A stretch of DNA of 64,000 nt from Tropicimonas sediminicola (GCF_900188335.1 NZ_FZOY01000006.1:248001-312000), one strand, 5' to 3'; shown: positions 1-8,659, counted from the first letter of the stretch. The notes: generated by a model from the sequence alone, not told the origin. Program-made: numbers and translations.

Positions 1-300
1 ATGTACGCCGGCCAGATCGTCGAGGAAGGCACCACGAGCGAGATCATCAACAACCCGCGCCACCCCTACACGCAGGGCCTGCTGGCCGCCAACCTGCACG
101 ACGTGGCCCGTGGCGAGCGGCTGAACGCCATCCCCGGCGCCCCGCCGCCGCTGGAGGAGCGCCCGACGGCCTGTTCCTTTGCGCCCCGCTGCCCGATCGC
201 GGGCCCGGAATGCCGCGCCAGCCTGCCCGATTTCGTCACCCTCGCGCCGCGCCGCCGGGTGGCCTGTTTCCGCGCCCTCGAAGCCGCCGCCGCGGAATAG
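1..300 (+). CDS. Oligopeptide/dipeptide ABC transporter ATP-binding protein, C-terminal fragment (cut by window edge)
   Basis: The frame is open from the first base, so the window cuts this gene and only the last 99 codons are visible. The ATG at base 1 is probably an internal Met in the conserved 'MYAGQIVEEG' stretch that follows the H-loop. The remainder is the family's C-terminal extension: NPRHPYT (visible residues 18-24), then RLNAIPGAPPP and a FAPRCPIAGPEC segment with paired cysteines, as in DppD/OppD/OppF ATPases. By family, the protein would power uptake of peptides or related compounds from the inner face of the membrane. The amidase gene starts 8 bp downstream on the same strand and is probably in the same operon. 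The substrate cannot be read from this fragment. Confidence 0.9.
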   Translation: MYAGQIVEEGTTSEIINNPRHPYTQGLLAANLHDVARGERLNAIPGAPPPLEERPTACSFAPRCPIAGPECRASLPDFVTLAPRRRVACFRALEAAAAE

Positions 301-308
301 GAAGCCAG

Positions 309-1484
309 ATGTTGCTCGACAAGGACCCCTACCGTGCCTTCATGCCCTACGAGCCGATCCCGGTCGCCTCGGCGTCGGACGGCCCCCTCTCCGGGCTGAC
401 CCTCGGGGTGAAGGATCTGTTCGATGTCGCGGGCTACCGCACCGGCTGCGGTTGCCCGACCCGGCTCGCGGCGAGCCCGGTGATGACCCGGACAGCCCCC
501 GCCGTGCAGCGCCTGCTCGACGCGGGGGCGCAGTTCGTCGGCAAGACCCACACCGACGAGCTGGCCTGGGCTCTCTACGGGATGAACGCCCATTTCGGCA
601 CGCCGGTGAACCCGGCGGCCCCGGACCGCATCCCCGGCGGCTCCTCCTCCGGCTCCGCGGCCGCGGTCGCGGGCGGGCTGGTGGACATCGCCGTGGGCTC
701 GGACACCGGCGGCTCGATCCGGGCGCCAGCGAGTTTCTGCGGCATCTGGGGCATCCGCCCGACCCACGACCGGATCCCGCTCGACGGCGCGCAGGCGCTG
801 GCGCCCAGCTTCGACACCTGCGGGCTCTTCGCCCGGGATGGCGAGACCCTGCTGCGGGGCATGGAGGTGCTGGCCGGACCGGATACCGCGCCTTTGCCCG
901 ACGCGCCGGAGCTGCTCTGGCCGACCGAGATGCACGCGCAGCTGGGCGAGGCGCAGTCGGCGCTCTGCAGCGCGGCCTTCGACGGGCTGACCGCACGCGA
1001 GGTGTATGTCTATCCGGATGGCGTCGAGGCGGCCTATGCCACCTATCTCACCACAAACGGCGCCGATTGCGCCGAGGCGATCGTGCCCTACATCCGCGCC
1101 TCCGGCATGCCGCTGGTACGCGGGATCGATGGACGCGCCGCCGCGGCCGAGGCCCTGACTCCCGAGGAGATCGCCACCGCCCGCGCCGCCCGCGCCGCCT
1201 TCCGCGACCACGTGGAGAGCGTCGTCGGCCAGGGCGTGCTGCTGGCCCCGGCGGTGCACGACGCTCCGTTCCGGCTCGACGCGCCGGTCGAGGTGTTCGA
1301 CGGTTTCCGGCACGACGCGATGCGGCTGCTCTGCGTCGCCGGCATGAGCGGCCTGCCCCAGGTCGTCTTCCCGGCGGGCAAGGTCGACGGCGCGCCCTAC
1401 GGCGTTTCGCTCATCGGGCCGCGCGGCTCGGATCTCTCCCTCATATCACTGGCCATTCAACTGGCCGCAAAGGACATGCCATGA
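309..1484 (+). CDS. Amidase signature family hydrolase
   Basis: A 391-aa amidase-signature enzyme that would hydrolyse a carboxamide to acid and ammonia in the cytoplasm. The Ser-cisSer-Lys triad is visible: Lys35 in LGVKDLFDVAG, the cis-Ser in GGSSSGS (Ser111/112) and the nucleophile Ser135 in SDTGGSIR. The length is on the short side for the family (often 400-500 aa). The ATG at 309 was chosen because it follows the stop of the ABC ATPase by 8 bp. The gene ends in an ATGA overlap with the RidA-like gene. Its place between a peptide-type ABC gene and RidA suggests breakdown of an imported amide. The substrate is unknown; names such as allophanate or indoleacetamide hydrolase would be guesses. 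Confidence 0.88.
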   Translation: MLLDKDPYRAFMPYEPIPVASASDGPLSGLTLGVKDLFDVAGYRTGCGCPTRLAASPVMTRTAPAVQRLLDAGAQFVGKTHTDELAWALYGMNAHFGTPVNPAAPDRIPGGSSSGSAAAVAGGLVDIAVGSDTGGSIRAPASFCGIWGIRPTHDRIPLDGAQALAPSFDTCGLFARDGETLLRGMEVLAGPDTAPLPDAPELLWPTEMHAQLGEAQSALCSAAFDGLTAREVYVYPDGVEAAYATYLTTNGADCAEAIVPYIRASGMPLVRGIDGRAAAAEALTPEEIATARAARAAFRDHVESVVGQGVLLAPAVHDAPFRLDAPVEVFDGFRHDAMRLLCVAGMSGLPQVVFPAGKVDGAPYGVSLIGPRGSDLSLISLAIQLAAKDMP

Positions 1485-1945
1485 CCTGCCCCATCGAAGA
1501 CAAGCTCTCCGCGCTCGGACTGGCCCTGCCGCCCTCGGCCCCGTCCCGCGCGCTGTTCCTGCCGGGCAAGATCACCGGCAACCTGCTGTTCCTGTCCGGC
1601 CAGATCTGCGAATGGGAAGGCGTGCCGAAATACTTCGGCCCCGTCGGCAAGGGGTTCGACATCGCGATCGGGCAGGAAGCCGCGCAGATGTGCGCGCTCA
1701 ACCTGCTGTTCTCGATCAAGGCCGTGGCCGGCTCGCTGAGCCGGGTCAAGGAAGTGGTGCGGCTTGGCGGATTCGTGGCGGCCGACCCGGAATACCCCGA
1801 CGGCCCGATGATCGTGAATGGCGCTTCGCAGCTCTTCATCGACCTCTACGGAGAGGCTGGCCGCCATGCCCGCACCGCGGTCAACGTGGCCTCCCTTCCC
1901 GCCAACGCGATGGTCGAGGTCGAGGCGGTGGTGGAGCTCGGCTGA
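1481..1945 (+). CDS. RidA/YjgF/YER057c-UK114 family protein
   Basis: A 154-aa member of the long RidA-like subgroup (canonical RidA is about 130 aa). The chorismate-mutase-like fold is indicated by LFLSGQI (about residues 37-43), the AAQMCALNLL helix and the C-terminal MVEVEAVVELG strand. Family members hydrolyse reactive enamines/imines or take part in nitrogen-compound breakdown. The subgroup often lacks the canonical Arg that binds substrate carboxylate, so enzymatic activity is not assured. The start ATG overlaps the amidase stop (ATGA), which indicates translational coupling and a shared task. A 160-bp gap with no gene separates its end from the converging racemase gene. Confidence 0.85.
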   Translation: MTCPIEDKLSALGLALPPSAPSRALFLPGKITGNLLFLSGQICEWEGVPKYFGPVGKGFDIAIGQEAAQMCALNLLFSIKAVAGSLSRVKEVVRLGGFVAADPEYPDGPMIVNGASQLFIDLYGEAGRHARTAVNVASLPANAMVEVEAVVELG

Positions 1946-2106
1946 GCTCTCACGGGAACGAGACCGGCGGCGCGTCGTTCGCTTCGTCGAAGTTTTGCCC
2001 GATAAGGGCGGATCGGCCGCTCACCGATGCGATAGAGAGCGTCCGCAAGGGCGCGAACGGCAGGACACGGCGCAAGAACGCCCAAGGCAGCAGGCGCCGC
2101 CCGGGC

Positions 2107-2748
2107 TCAGCCGAGCGCGCCGATCAGCCGTGCCGCGGCCTCGACACCGTCCAGCACCGGCACCGACACCCGCGAGCGGACGGCCTCGGCCAGCCGGGAC
2201 ATGCCGCCACATCCCAGGATGATGCAGCCGCACCCGTCCTGGGCGACCGCAAGCGACGCCTCGTCGGCGATCCGTCCCATGGCGGCATCGCTCTCGTCCT
2301 CGGTCTCCAGAACCGACAGCTCGCTCGCCCGCACCCGCCGCATCCAGGGGGTCAGGCCGTAGCCGCGGATGTTCTGCTCGATCACCGGGACCGACACCGA
2401 GAGCGTCGTCACGACCGAGAATGGCAGCCCCCGCAGCATTGCCATGGTGAACGCCGCCTGACCGATGCCGATCACCGGGCACCCGGCGATGCCGTTGGCG
2501 GCCGCGAGGCCGGTGTCGTCGAAACAGCCGATGATGATCCCGTCGAAATCCGCCCCGGCCCGCGTCACCAGCTCCAGCAGCGGCGGCTCCGCCAGTTTCC
2601 CGTCCGCTTCCCCCTGGATCGCCGGCGGGCCATCGGTGGAGGTCCAGCCGGTGAAGGCGACGTGCGGCGCGACGGACCGGGCCGATGCCAGCATCGACTC
2701 GGTCATGGAGGCGGTGCTGTTGGGGTTGATCAGGAGAACCCGCTTCAT
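2107..2748 (-). CDS. Asp/Glu/hydantoin racemase family protein
   Basis: A 213-aa protein of the Asp/Glu racemase superfamily, hydantoin/allantoin racemase branch. The N-terminal strand is LLINPNST, and two cysteine motifs in the positions of the catalytic pair are seen: IIIGCFDDTG (about residues 73-82) and IILGCGGMSRL near residue 177. Members act by two-base, cofactor-independent proton transfer. The ATG directly abuts the stop of the upstream permease gene, so it is the last gene of the Pot-type transporter operon and may epimerise the imported compound. Together with the converging amidase and RidA genes it suggests catabolism of a cyclic or linear amide such as a hydantoin. That link is inference. 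Confidence 0.82.
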   Translation of the reverse strand: MKRVLLINPNSTASMTESMLASARSVAPHVAFTGWTSTDGPPAIQGEADGKLAEPPLLELVTRAGADFDGIIIGCFDDTGLAAANGIAGCPVIGIGQAAFTMAMLRGLPFSVVTTLSVSVPVIEQNIRGYGLTPWMRRVRASELSVLETEDESDAAMGRIADEASLAVAQDGCGCIILGCGGMSRLAEAVRSRVSVPVLDGVEAAARLIGALG

Positions 2749-3591
2749 TCAGACCATGCCCTTGCCGGCATCCGACCCGAGCCGCGCCCGGCGGCGCGCC
2801 TGCACCCAGACAGCGCACAGGAAGACCGCGATCACCAGGAGGGAGAACACCGTGGTCAGGGTCCCCAGGGCAAAGATCACCGGCGTCGTGACGTTGGTCG
2901 TCATGCCGTAGATTTCCAGCGGCAGCGTGTTGTAGCTGCCTGCCGTCAGAAGGGTGCGGGCGAATTCGTCGTAGCTCAGCGTGAAACCGAAGAGCGCAAC
3001 CCCGATCAGCGAGGGCGCGATGATCGGCAACACCACATGGCGGACCGTCTGCCAGTTGCTGGCGCCCTGGTCGCGCGCGGCCTCCTCGAAGCTCGGGTCG
3101 AACCGGTTGAAGACGGCGAACATGATCAGCAGGCCGAACGGCAGCGTCCAGGTCAGCTGGGAGCCGTAGCCAGAGGTGGACCAGTGCACGTTCAGCCCCG
3201 ATTGCGAGAAGATCAGCCCGACGCCGAGCGAGATCAGGATCGACGGGATCACCAGCGAGGTGATGACCAGGTAGAAGATCACCGAAGAGCCGGCGAAGCG
3301 CTTGCGGAACGCCAGCCCGCCCATCACCGAGACGACGACGGTGGTGACCATGACCATCAGCCCGAGCACCAGCGAGCGGGCGAAGCTGCCCCAGATGTCG
3401 CCCACCGCCTGCTGCTCGAAGAGATCCCGGAACCAGTGCGTCGACACCCCGCGCATCGGGAAGGTCAGCCCGCCCTGCGGCCCCTGGAAGGACAGGATCG
3501 CGATGGTCAGGGTCGGACCGTAGAGGAACAGCAGGAACAGCGAGAAGAAGGCCGCGAGAACATAGAAGCTGCGGGGGCGTTTGCCGGTCAT
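2749..3591 (-). CDS. ABC transporter permease, PotC/spermidine-putrescine type
   Basis: A 280-aa inner-membrane permease of the binding-protein-dependent family. Six hydrophobic segments are visible, starting with FYVLAAFFSLFLLFLYGPTL. The EAA-loop motif is in EEAARDQGASNWQTVRHVVLP (about residues 160-180), which docks onto the ATPase. The size and the second-permease position match PotC. Its start lies 1 bp after the stop of the PotB-like gene, and its stop abuts the racemase ATG, so all genes here are translated from one message. Pot-family importers carry polyamines, amino acids or other amine-containing solutes. The actual substrate is not determinable here. Confidence 0.9.
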   Translation of the reverse strand: MTGKRPRSFYVLAAFFSLFLLFLYGPTLTIAILSFQGPQGGLTFPMRGVSTHWFRDLFEQQAVGDIWGSFARSLVLGLMVMVTTVVVSVMGGLAFRKRFAGSSVIFYLVITSLVIPSILISLGVGLIFSQSGLNVHWSTSGYGSQLTWTLPFGLLIMFAVFNRFDPSFEEAARDQGASNWQTVRHVVLPIIAPSLIGVALFGFTLSYDEFARTLLTAGSYNTLPLEIYGMTTNVTTPVIFALGTLTTVFSLLVIAVFLCAVWVQARRRARLGSDAGKGMV

Positions 3592-3592
3592 C

Positions 3593-4456
3593 TCAGAGCT
3601 CCTTGCGGATGTCGACGAAGCGCAGCAGCACGGCGATGATCAGCAGCACCGTGGCCAGCAGCACCACCGCCGTCGCCGCGGCCGATGGATATTGCAGCAG
3701 CGCGATGTCGTTCGAGATCAGCCGTCCGACATTGGCCGACTGGCTGCCGGACATGAAGCGCACGGTGATGAAATCGCCCATCACGAGCGTCACGACGAAG
3801 ATGGAGCCGATCATGATCCCGGGCTTGGTCAGCGGGATGATCACGTTGGTCAGCGTCTGGAAGCCGGAAGCGCCGTTGTCGTAGGCGGCCTCGATCAGGC
3901 TCCGGTCGATCCGCATCATCGTGTTGAAGATCGGCACCACCATGAACAGCGTGTAGAGGTGGACGAAGGCGAGGATCACCGAGAAATCGGAGAAGAGCAG
4001 CCATTCCAGCGGTTCGTCGATCACACCCCAGGAGATCAGCGTCGAATTGGCCAGCCCGTTTCGGCCCAGGAACGGAATCCAGGAGATCATGCGGATGATG
4101 TTCGAGGTCCAGAACGGGATCGTGCAGAGCAGGAACAATGCGATCTGCCAGGTCAGCGAGCGGACATGGAAGGCCAGGAAATAGGCCACCGTGAAGCCGA
4201 TCAGCAGCGTGAAGACCCAGGTGATCGCGGCGTATTTGAAGGTGTTGAAGAACACCGAATATGTCACCGGCGAGGTGAACAGGAACTGGTAGTTGTCGAA
4301 CTGGAAGGCCGGGTAGATCGAGAACTCGGTCGCCCCCCAGAAACTGACGACCACGATCATCACGATCGGCAGCACCAGGAAGCACAGCAGCACCACCGAC
4401 AGTGGCGCGGCCAGAAGCCATCCCGAGAGGTGGCGGTTTTTCATGAGGTTGCGCAT
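3593..4456 (-). CDS. ABC transporter permease, PotB/spermidine-putrescine type
   Basis: A 287-aa permease with about six membrane segments (first at LSGWLLAAPLSVVLLCFLVLP) and an EAA-type loop in EAAYDNGASGFQTLTNVIIPL. The frame stays open upstream to 4543. The ATG at 4456 is preferred because a GGAG sits 5 nt before it and the protein then begins MRNLMKNRHL, right before the first membrane helix. A second in-frame ATG lies at 4444. It pairs with the next permease to form the transmembrane channel of the importer. A 112-bp gap with a stem-loop separates it from the binding-protein gene. Confidence 0.88.
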   Translation of the reverse strand: MRNLMKNRHLSGWLLAAPLSVVLLCFLVLPIVMIVVVSFWGATEFSIYPAFQFDNYQFLFTSPVTYSVFFNTFKYAAITWVFTLLIGFTVAYFLAFHVRSLTWQIALFLLCTIPFWTSNIIRMISWIPFLGRNGLANSTLISWGVIDEPLEWLLFSDFSVILAFVHLYTLFMVVPIFNTMMRIDRSLIEAAYDNGASGFQTLTNVIIPLTKPGIMIGSIFVVTLVMGDFITVRFMSGSQSANVGRLISNDIALLQYPSAAATAVVLLATVLLIIAVLLRFVDIRKEL

Positions 4457-4481
4457 CTGGGCTCCGGCGCGGATCGTGTAG

Positions 4482-4508
4482 CCCCTTCCCCGTGGAACGG
4501 GAAAGGGG
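4482..4508 (-). other. Intercistronic stem-loop between binding-protein and permease genes
   Basis: An 11-bp inverted repeat with one mismatch and a 5-nt loop (TGGAA) lies between the solute-binding-protein stop and the permease start. There is no T-run after it on the minus strand, so it resembles the processing or partial-termination hairpins that often follow binding-protein genes and raise their expression over the permeases. The stem is visible; the role is inferred. Confidence 0.55.
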
Positions 4509-4568
4509 CGGTAGGGGACGACGCGGAAGGGGAAGAACCCCATCGCCCCCGGTGTTTCAGGCGCGCGC

Positions 4569-5852
4569 TCAGGCGGCGATGAACTCGTTCCACTTGCGGA
4601 CCATGTACTGGTTCTCGTCCATCACCGCGTTCCAGCAGGCCACCGCGCCCATCCGGTCGTAGAAGGAGCCGCCGTCGCGGGTCTCGCCCGCCTTGGCCAT
4701 GACGTCGCCGAACGGGTTGGTGATGTCGCCGGTGGCTTCCTTGCCCTCGAACCAGTAGCCCCACTCGTTCTCGTCCATGAAGTTCTTGGAGGTCTCCGGG
4801 ACCGCCGAGTAATAGCCCTGGCGCATCAGGAAGCCGCCGACCCAGCCGTCGAGATACCAGTTGATGTATTCGTAGGCCGCGTCGAGCTCGAGGCCGCTGA
4901 GCGACTTCGACAGGCCGATGCCGCCGCCCCAGGAGCGGTAGCCTTCCTTCAGCGGCTGGTAGACGCAGGGAATGCCGCGCGACTTCACGGCGGTGATCGC
5001 GGGCGACCACATGGACTGGATCACGACCTCGCCGGACGCCATCAGGTTCACGCTCTCGTCGAAGGTCTTCCAGAAGGCGCGGAACTGGCCGTTCTTCTTG
5101 GCCTCGGTGAAGATCGCCATGGTCTTGTCGATCTCTTCCCTTGTCATGTTGCCCTTGTCGCCGTACTGGATCTCGCCCATCGCCTCGCAGACCATCGCGG
5201 CGTCCATGATGCCGATGGAGGAAATGTCGAGGATCGAGGCCTTGCCCTTGAACTCCGGGTTCAGCAGTTCCGTCCAGCTTTCGATCGGCCGGCCGATCAG
5301 GTCCGGGCGAATGCCCAGCGTGTCGGCGTTGTAGATCGTCGGGATCAGCGTCATCCAGCCGGTTTCCTCGCTGGCGAAGGCATTGCTGTCCGGGCCCTCG
5401 ACGAAGCCCACGCTATGCGGCGCCGTGCCTTGTGCGATCACGCTCTCCGGGGTCAGCTTGCCGGATTTGAAGATGCCGACGATCTTGTCGTAGTTCTTGA
5501 TCTTGCTGACATCCATGGCCTGCAGGTTGCCCGTCGGCCAGACCTTCTTGCAGATCCAGTACTCGATGTCGGCGATGTCGAAACTGTCGGGCTGGGTCGC
5601 GGCGCGCTGCGTCACGGCGTCGGAATCGAGCGCAGTCATCTCGAGCGTGAAGCCGAGGTCTTCCTTCACCTTCTGCGCCACCTCGTTGAGGTTGGAGACG
5701 CCGGTGCCGAACTGGCGCAGGGTCACGTCCTTGATGTTCTGCGCCCAGATCATCGGTGCGCCGAGCGTGGAGGCGCCGGCGGCTGTCACGGTGGCGGCGG
5801 CGCCCTTCAGGACGCTGCGCCGGCTGAGTTTCGGGGTCTCGAAGTCTTTCAT
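4569..5852 (-). CDS. Extracellular solute-binding protein, PotD family, Tat-exported
   Basis: A 427-aa periplasmic binding protein (family 1, spermidine/putrescine type). The start at 5852 has an AGGAG Shine-Dalgarno 5 nt upstream. The N terminus carries a twin-arginine signal, SRRSVLKG (residues 10-17), followed by a hydrophobic Ala-rich segment and a cleavage region near GAPMIWAQ. Export of a folded protein via Tat is therefore likely. The mature part has features of the family such as GWMTLIPTIYNADTLGIRPDLI and SVNLMASGEVVIQSMWS. It would capture the substrate and deliver it to the two permeases downstream. The ligand is unknown; polyamine, amino acid or hydantoin-like solutes are all compatible. 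Confidence 0.9.
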   Translation of the reverse strand: MKDFETPKLSRRSVLKGAAATVTAAGASTLGAPMIWAQNIKDVTLRQFGTGVSNLNEVAQKVKEDLGFTLEMTALDSDAVTQRAATQPDSFDIADIEYWICKKVWPTGNLQAMDVSKIKNYDKIVGIFKSGKLTPESVIAQGTAPHSVGFVEGPDSNAFASEETGWMTLIPTIYNADTLGIRPDLIGRPIESWTELLNPEFKGKASILDISSIGIMDAAMVCEAMGEIQYGDKGNMTREEIDKTMAIFTEAKKNGQFRAFWKTFDESVNLMASGEVVIQSMWSPAITAVKSRGIPCVYQPLKEGYRSWGGGIGLSKSLSGLELDAAYEYINWYLDGWVGGFLMRQGYYSAVPETSKNFMDENEWGYWFEGKEATGDITNPFGDVMAKAGETRDGGSFYDRMGAVACWNAVMDENQYMVRKWNEFIAA

Positions 5853-5889
5853 CTCTCTCTCCTGTTGGGTCTTTTCTGGTTGTCCGGTG

Positions 5890-6873
5890 TCACACCGCGA
5901 GCGGATGCAGCGCGGCGTCGTCCCAGGACAGGCCGACATCCGCGCCCTGCGGCATCGGATTCTCGAAGAACTTTTCCTCCGGAAGGATGGCAGTGACCTC
6001 CTGGTCGCCTGCCGCCCGCACCGTCAGCACCACATGCGCGCCCTGGTACTCGACGCCGGTCACCTGGCCATCCAGCCGACCGGCGGCGGCCTCGGTCAGC
6101 GCGACCTTGTCGCTGCGGATCGCGAAATGGCCCTGCGGCAGCGCGATGACGTTGTGCCCGCCCATGAAGCGGGCGACGAACTCGGTGCGCGGGGCGTTGA
6201 ACACCTCGCGCGCCGGTCCGGCCTGCTCGATGACCGCGTTGTTCATCACCACGATCTCGTCGGCCAGCGCCAGCGCCTCGTCCTGTCCGTGGGTCACGTG
6301 GATGAAGGTGATGCCCAGCTCCTGCTGGAGCCGCTTGAGCTCCGCCCGCATGCGGATCCGCAGAAAGGGATCGAGCGCCGAAAGCGGCTCGTCGAGCAGC
6401 AGGACCTGCGGATTGGTGATCAGCGCACGGGCCAAGGCGACGCGTTGCTGCTGGCCGCCCGAGAGCTGATCCGGAAGGCGGTCGGCGAACTGGCTCATGT
6501 GGACCAGCTCCAGCATCTCCCCCGCCCGGGTCCGGCGGGTGGCCGCATCGACGCCCTTCATCTTCAGGCTGAACGAGACATTGTCGCTGACGCTGAGATG
6601 CGGGAAGAGCGCGTAGTTCTGAAACATCATCGCCGTGCCCCGCCGCGCCGGCGGCAGCCAGGACACGTCCGCCCCTCCGAGCACGATCGAGCCTTCGGTC
6701 GGGTCCTCGTGGCCGGCGATCATCCGCAGCGTCGTCGACTTGCCGCAGCCGGAGGGCCCCAGCAGGCAGGCGTAGCTGCCCGCACGGAAATGATGGTTGA
6801 TCCCGTCCACGGCGAGGGCCTCGCCATAGCGCTTGGTCAGGGACACAAGTTCGAGATCCTGTCCGGTCTTCAT
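5890..6873 (-). CDS. ABC transporter ATP-binding protein, PotA family
   Basis: A 327-aa ATPase that energises the importer. Walker A is GPSGCGKST (residues 39-47), the signature is LSGGQQQRVALARAL, Walker B is LLLDEP, and a C-terminal TOBE-like regulatory domain starts around residue 235. The start at 6873 has GGGAG at a proper distance; the frame is open far upstream, but that extension is out of family. It is the first gene of the leftward operon and diverges from the GntR gene. The 37-bp gap to the binding-protein gene contains only the latter's Shine-Dalgarno. Confidence 0.92.
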   Translation of the reverse strand: MKTGQDLELVSLTKRYGEALAVDGINHHFRAGSYACLLGPSGCGKSTTLRMIAGHEDPTEGSIVLGGADVSWLPPARRGTAMMFQNYALFPHLSVSDNVSFSLKMKGVDAATRRTRAGEMLELVHMSQFADRLPDQLSGGQQQRVALARALITNPQVLLLDEPLSALDPFLRIRMRAELKRLQQELGITFIHVTHGQDEALALADEIVVMNNAVIEQAGPAREVFNAPRTEFVARFMGGHNVIALPQGHFAIRSDKVALTEAAAGRLDGQVTGVEYQGAHVVLTVRAAGDQEVTAILPEEKFFENPMPQGADVGLSWDDAALHPLAV

Positions 6874-6992
6874 GTTCGCTCCCGCTTGGCTTGGCCGATC
6901 TTTCGACGGCGCGGGAAATTCCGGAAACACGTTCGGCCAGCGCGCGGGGTCCAGACCGGAACTGCCCAACTTGCGCGCGGGCGTACCGGTGC

Positions 6993-7026
6993 ATCGTATA
7001 ATTTCGCGGCACAAATCGTATACAAT
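6993..7026. promoter_or_regulatory. Two phased GTATA-type sites in the divergent promoter region (candidate GntR operators)
   Basis: The 240-bp divergent gap holds ATCGTATAAT at 6993-7002 and ATCGTATACAAT at 7015-7026. The copies are 22 bp apart, about two helical turns. The second has the core TnGTATACnA, typical of operators for FCD-type GntR regulators. The first contains a perfect -10 hexamer, TATAAT (6997-7002), on the plus strand. Autoregulation of the GntR gene and control of the importer operon is a reasonable inference. Confidence 0.6.
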
Positions 7027-7113
7027 CACGGCTACGATGATCGACAATCTCCCCGAATCTTGCGCCAGCATCCTGCGCGCCCCTATCAAGGCAGGGCACA
7101 AAGGGAGCTCGTC

Positions 7114-7806
7114 GTGAACGCCATGGGCAAAACCACCAACCAGCGGGGTCGCGCCGTGGCGGAAGGGCTCGCCACGGCGATCCACGAGCATCGCCTGTCC
7201 CCGGGAATGAAGCTGAACGAGGACGAGGTCGGCGAGATCTTCGGTGTCAGCCGCACCATCGTCCGCAGCGCGCTGCAGTCGCTCTCCCATGAACATCTGG
7301 TGGTCATCGAACCCAATCGCGGCGCATTCGTCGCCCGGCCCAGCCTGCGCGAGGCCCGCGAGGTGTTCGAGGCACGCGCCTTGCTGGAGCCGCGCACCGC
7401 GCATTCGGCGGCCACACGCGCGACGCCGGAGGACATTGCCCTGCTGAAGCGGCACATCGACGAGGAGCACGCCGCGATCGATGCCGGCGAGACCGGCCGG
7501 GCCCTGCGCCTTTCCGGGGACTTCCATATCGAGATCGCACGGATCGCCGACCAGGCGACCATCGCCGCCTTCATTGGCCAGTTGGTGGCCCGCTCCTCGC
7601 TCATCATCGCGCTCTACTGGCGCCGCCGTAAGGCCACCTGCGAGAGCCACGCCCACCATGCCCTGCTCGAGGCGCTGGAGGCGCATGACGCGGAGCGCGC
7701 CGAGGAGCTGATGACCAGCCACCTGGTGGACCTCGTCTCGCTGCTCGACCTGACCGAACCGGCCGATGCGCCCTCCTCCCTGCGGGAGGCACTGGGGGCG
7801 CGATGA
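7114..7806 (+). CDS. GntR family transcriptional regulator, FCD (FadR) subfamily
   Basis: A 230-aa regulator. The N-terminal winged helix (about residues 10-70) includes NEDEVGEIFGVSRTIVRSAL. The C-terminal FCD helical bundle (about 80-215) has the metal/ligand-binding Asp/His pattern in SGDFHIEIARIAD and ESHAHHALLEALE. A GTG start at 7114 is chosen because GGGAG lies 6 nt before it; the in-frame ATG at 7123 would be 15 nt from that site. FCD regulators usually sense small organic acids. It diverges from the Pot-type importer, which it probably controls through the sites at 6993-7026. Its stop overlaps the acetyltransferase start (ATGA). Confidence 0.9.
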   Translation: MNAMGKTTNQRGRAVAEGLATAIHEHRLSPGMKLNEDEVGEIFGVSRTIVRSALQSLSHEHLVVIEPNRGAFVARPSLREAREVFEARALLEPRTAHSAATRATPEDIALLKRHIDEEHAAIDAGETGRALRLSGDFHIEIARIADQATIAAFIGQLVARSSLIIALYWRRRKATCESHAHHALLEALEAHDAERAEELMTSHLVDLVSLLDLTEPADAPSSLREALGAR

Positions 7807-8630
7807 TCCTGCGGACCATGACCTTGCCGGAGCTAGCGGAGGTTCTCGACTGGGCGGCCTCGGAAGGCTGGAACCCCGGGCTGGACGATGCGGAGGCGTT
7901 CTTCGCTGCGGACCCGAACGGGTTTTTCGTGGCGGAGGTGGATGGCCGGCTGGCGGCCGCGATCTCGGTCGTCAACCATTCCGACAGTTTCGCCTTCCTC
8001 GGGCTCTACATCTGCCGACCGGAGTTCCGGGGCAAGGGCATCGGCTTCGCGCTCTGGACCCACGCGCTGGAACATGCCGGTCCGCGCACCGTCGGGCTTG
8101 ACGGCGTGCCGGACCAGCAGGCGAACTACCGGCGGTCGGGTTTCGCCCTCGCCTCCGAGACCTCCCGGTTCGAAGGCCCCCTGCCCCCGGTTCCGAACGC
8201 GGCCCTGCGCACCGCGACCGCGGCGGATCTGCCCGCGTTGATCGACCGTTGCTCCCGCGCCAACGGCTACGCGATGGAGCGCTTCCTGGCGCATTGGTTC
8301 CGGCCCACGGAACACCGTCGGACGCTGGTGCTCGATGCGCCGAACGGCCCGACGGGCTTCGCCACATGGCGCCGCTGCCGGCTCGGCATCAAGATCGGCC
8401 CGCTTCTGGCGGATGGCCTGGAGGCTGCGACCGCGTTGCTGCATGGCATCGCAGAGGAGGCGCCCGGCGAGCCCCTGATCCTCGACGTGCCGAGGGAGAT
8501 GGACGCGCTGGCCGCGCATTGCCGGGCGCAGGGCATGGAATGCGCCTTCTCCACCGCCCGCATGTATCGCGGAACGGCACCGGTGACTGGCAGCGGTCTG
8601 CACACGGTCGCCACGCTGGAACTCGGCTGA
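7803..8630 (+). CDS. GNAT family N-acetyltransferase with C-terminal YitH-like domain
   Basis: A 275-aa protein. Residues 1-130 form a GNAT domain with the acetyl-CoA loop PEFRGKGIGFALW (about 76-88). The C-terminal half (about 140-275) resembles the second domain found in YitH-type acetyltransferases. The enzyme would transfer an acetyl group from acetyl-CoA to an amine. The start overlaps the GntR stop (ATGA), so the two are co-expressed and the enzyme may act on the same substrate or a by-product. The acceptor is unknown. It converges on the dmm operon and its terminator. Confidence 0.85.
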   Translation: MILRTMTLPELAEVLDWAASEGWNPGLDDAEAFFAADPNGFFVAEVDGRLAAAISVVNHSDSFAFLGLYICRPEFRGKGIGFALWTHALEHAGPRTVGLDGVPDQQANYRRSGFALASETSRFEGPLPPVPNAALRTATAADLPALIDRCSRANGYAMERFLAHWFRPTEHRRTLVLDAPNGPTGFATWRRCRLGIKIGPLLADGLEAATALLHGIAEEAPGEPLILDVPREMDALAAHCRAQGMECAFSTARMYRGTAPVTGSGLHTVATLELG

Positions 8631-8659
8631 CGTGGCGCCCCGATCCCGTTTGACCCCAT

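Noticed and set aside
1612-3639. 675-codon plus-strand frame across ridA, racemase and permease
   Set aside because: His/Arg/Gln-rich translation typical of the reverse frame of membrane-protein genes; no ribosome-binding site or family.
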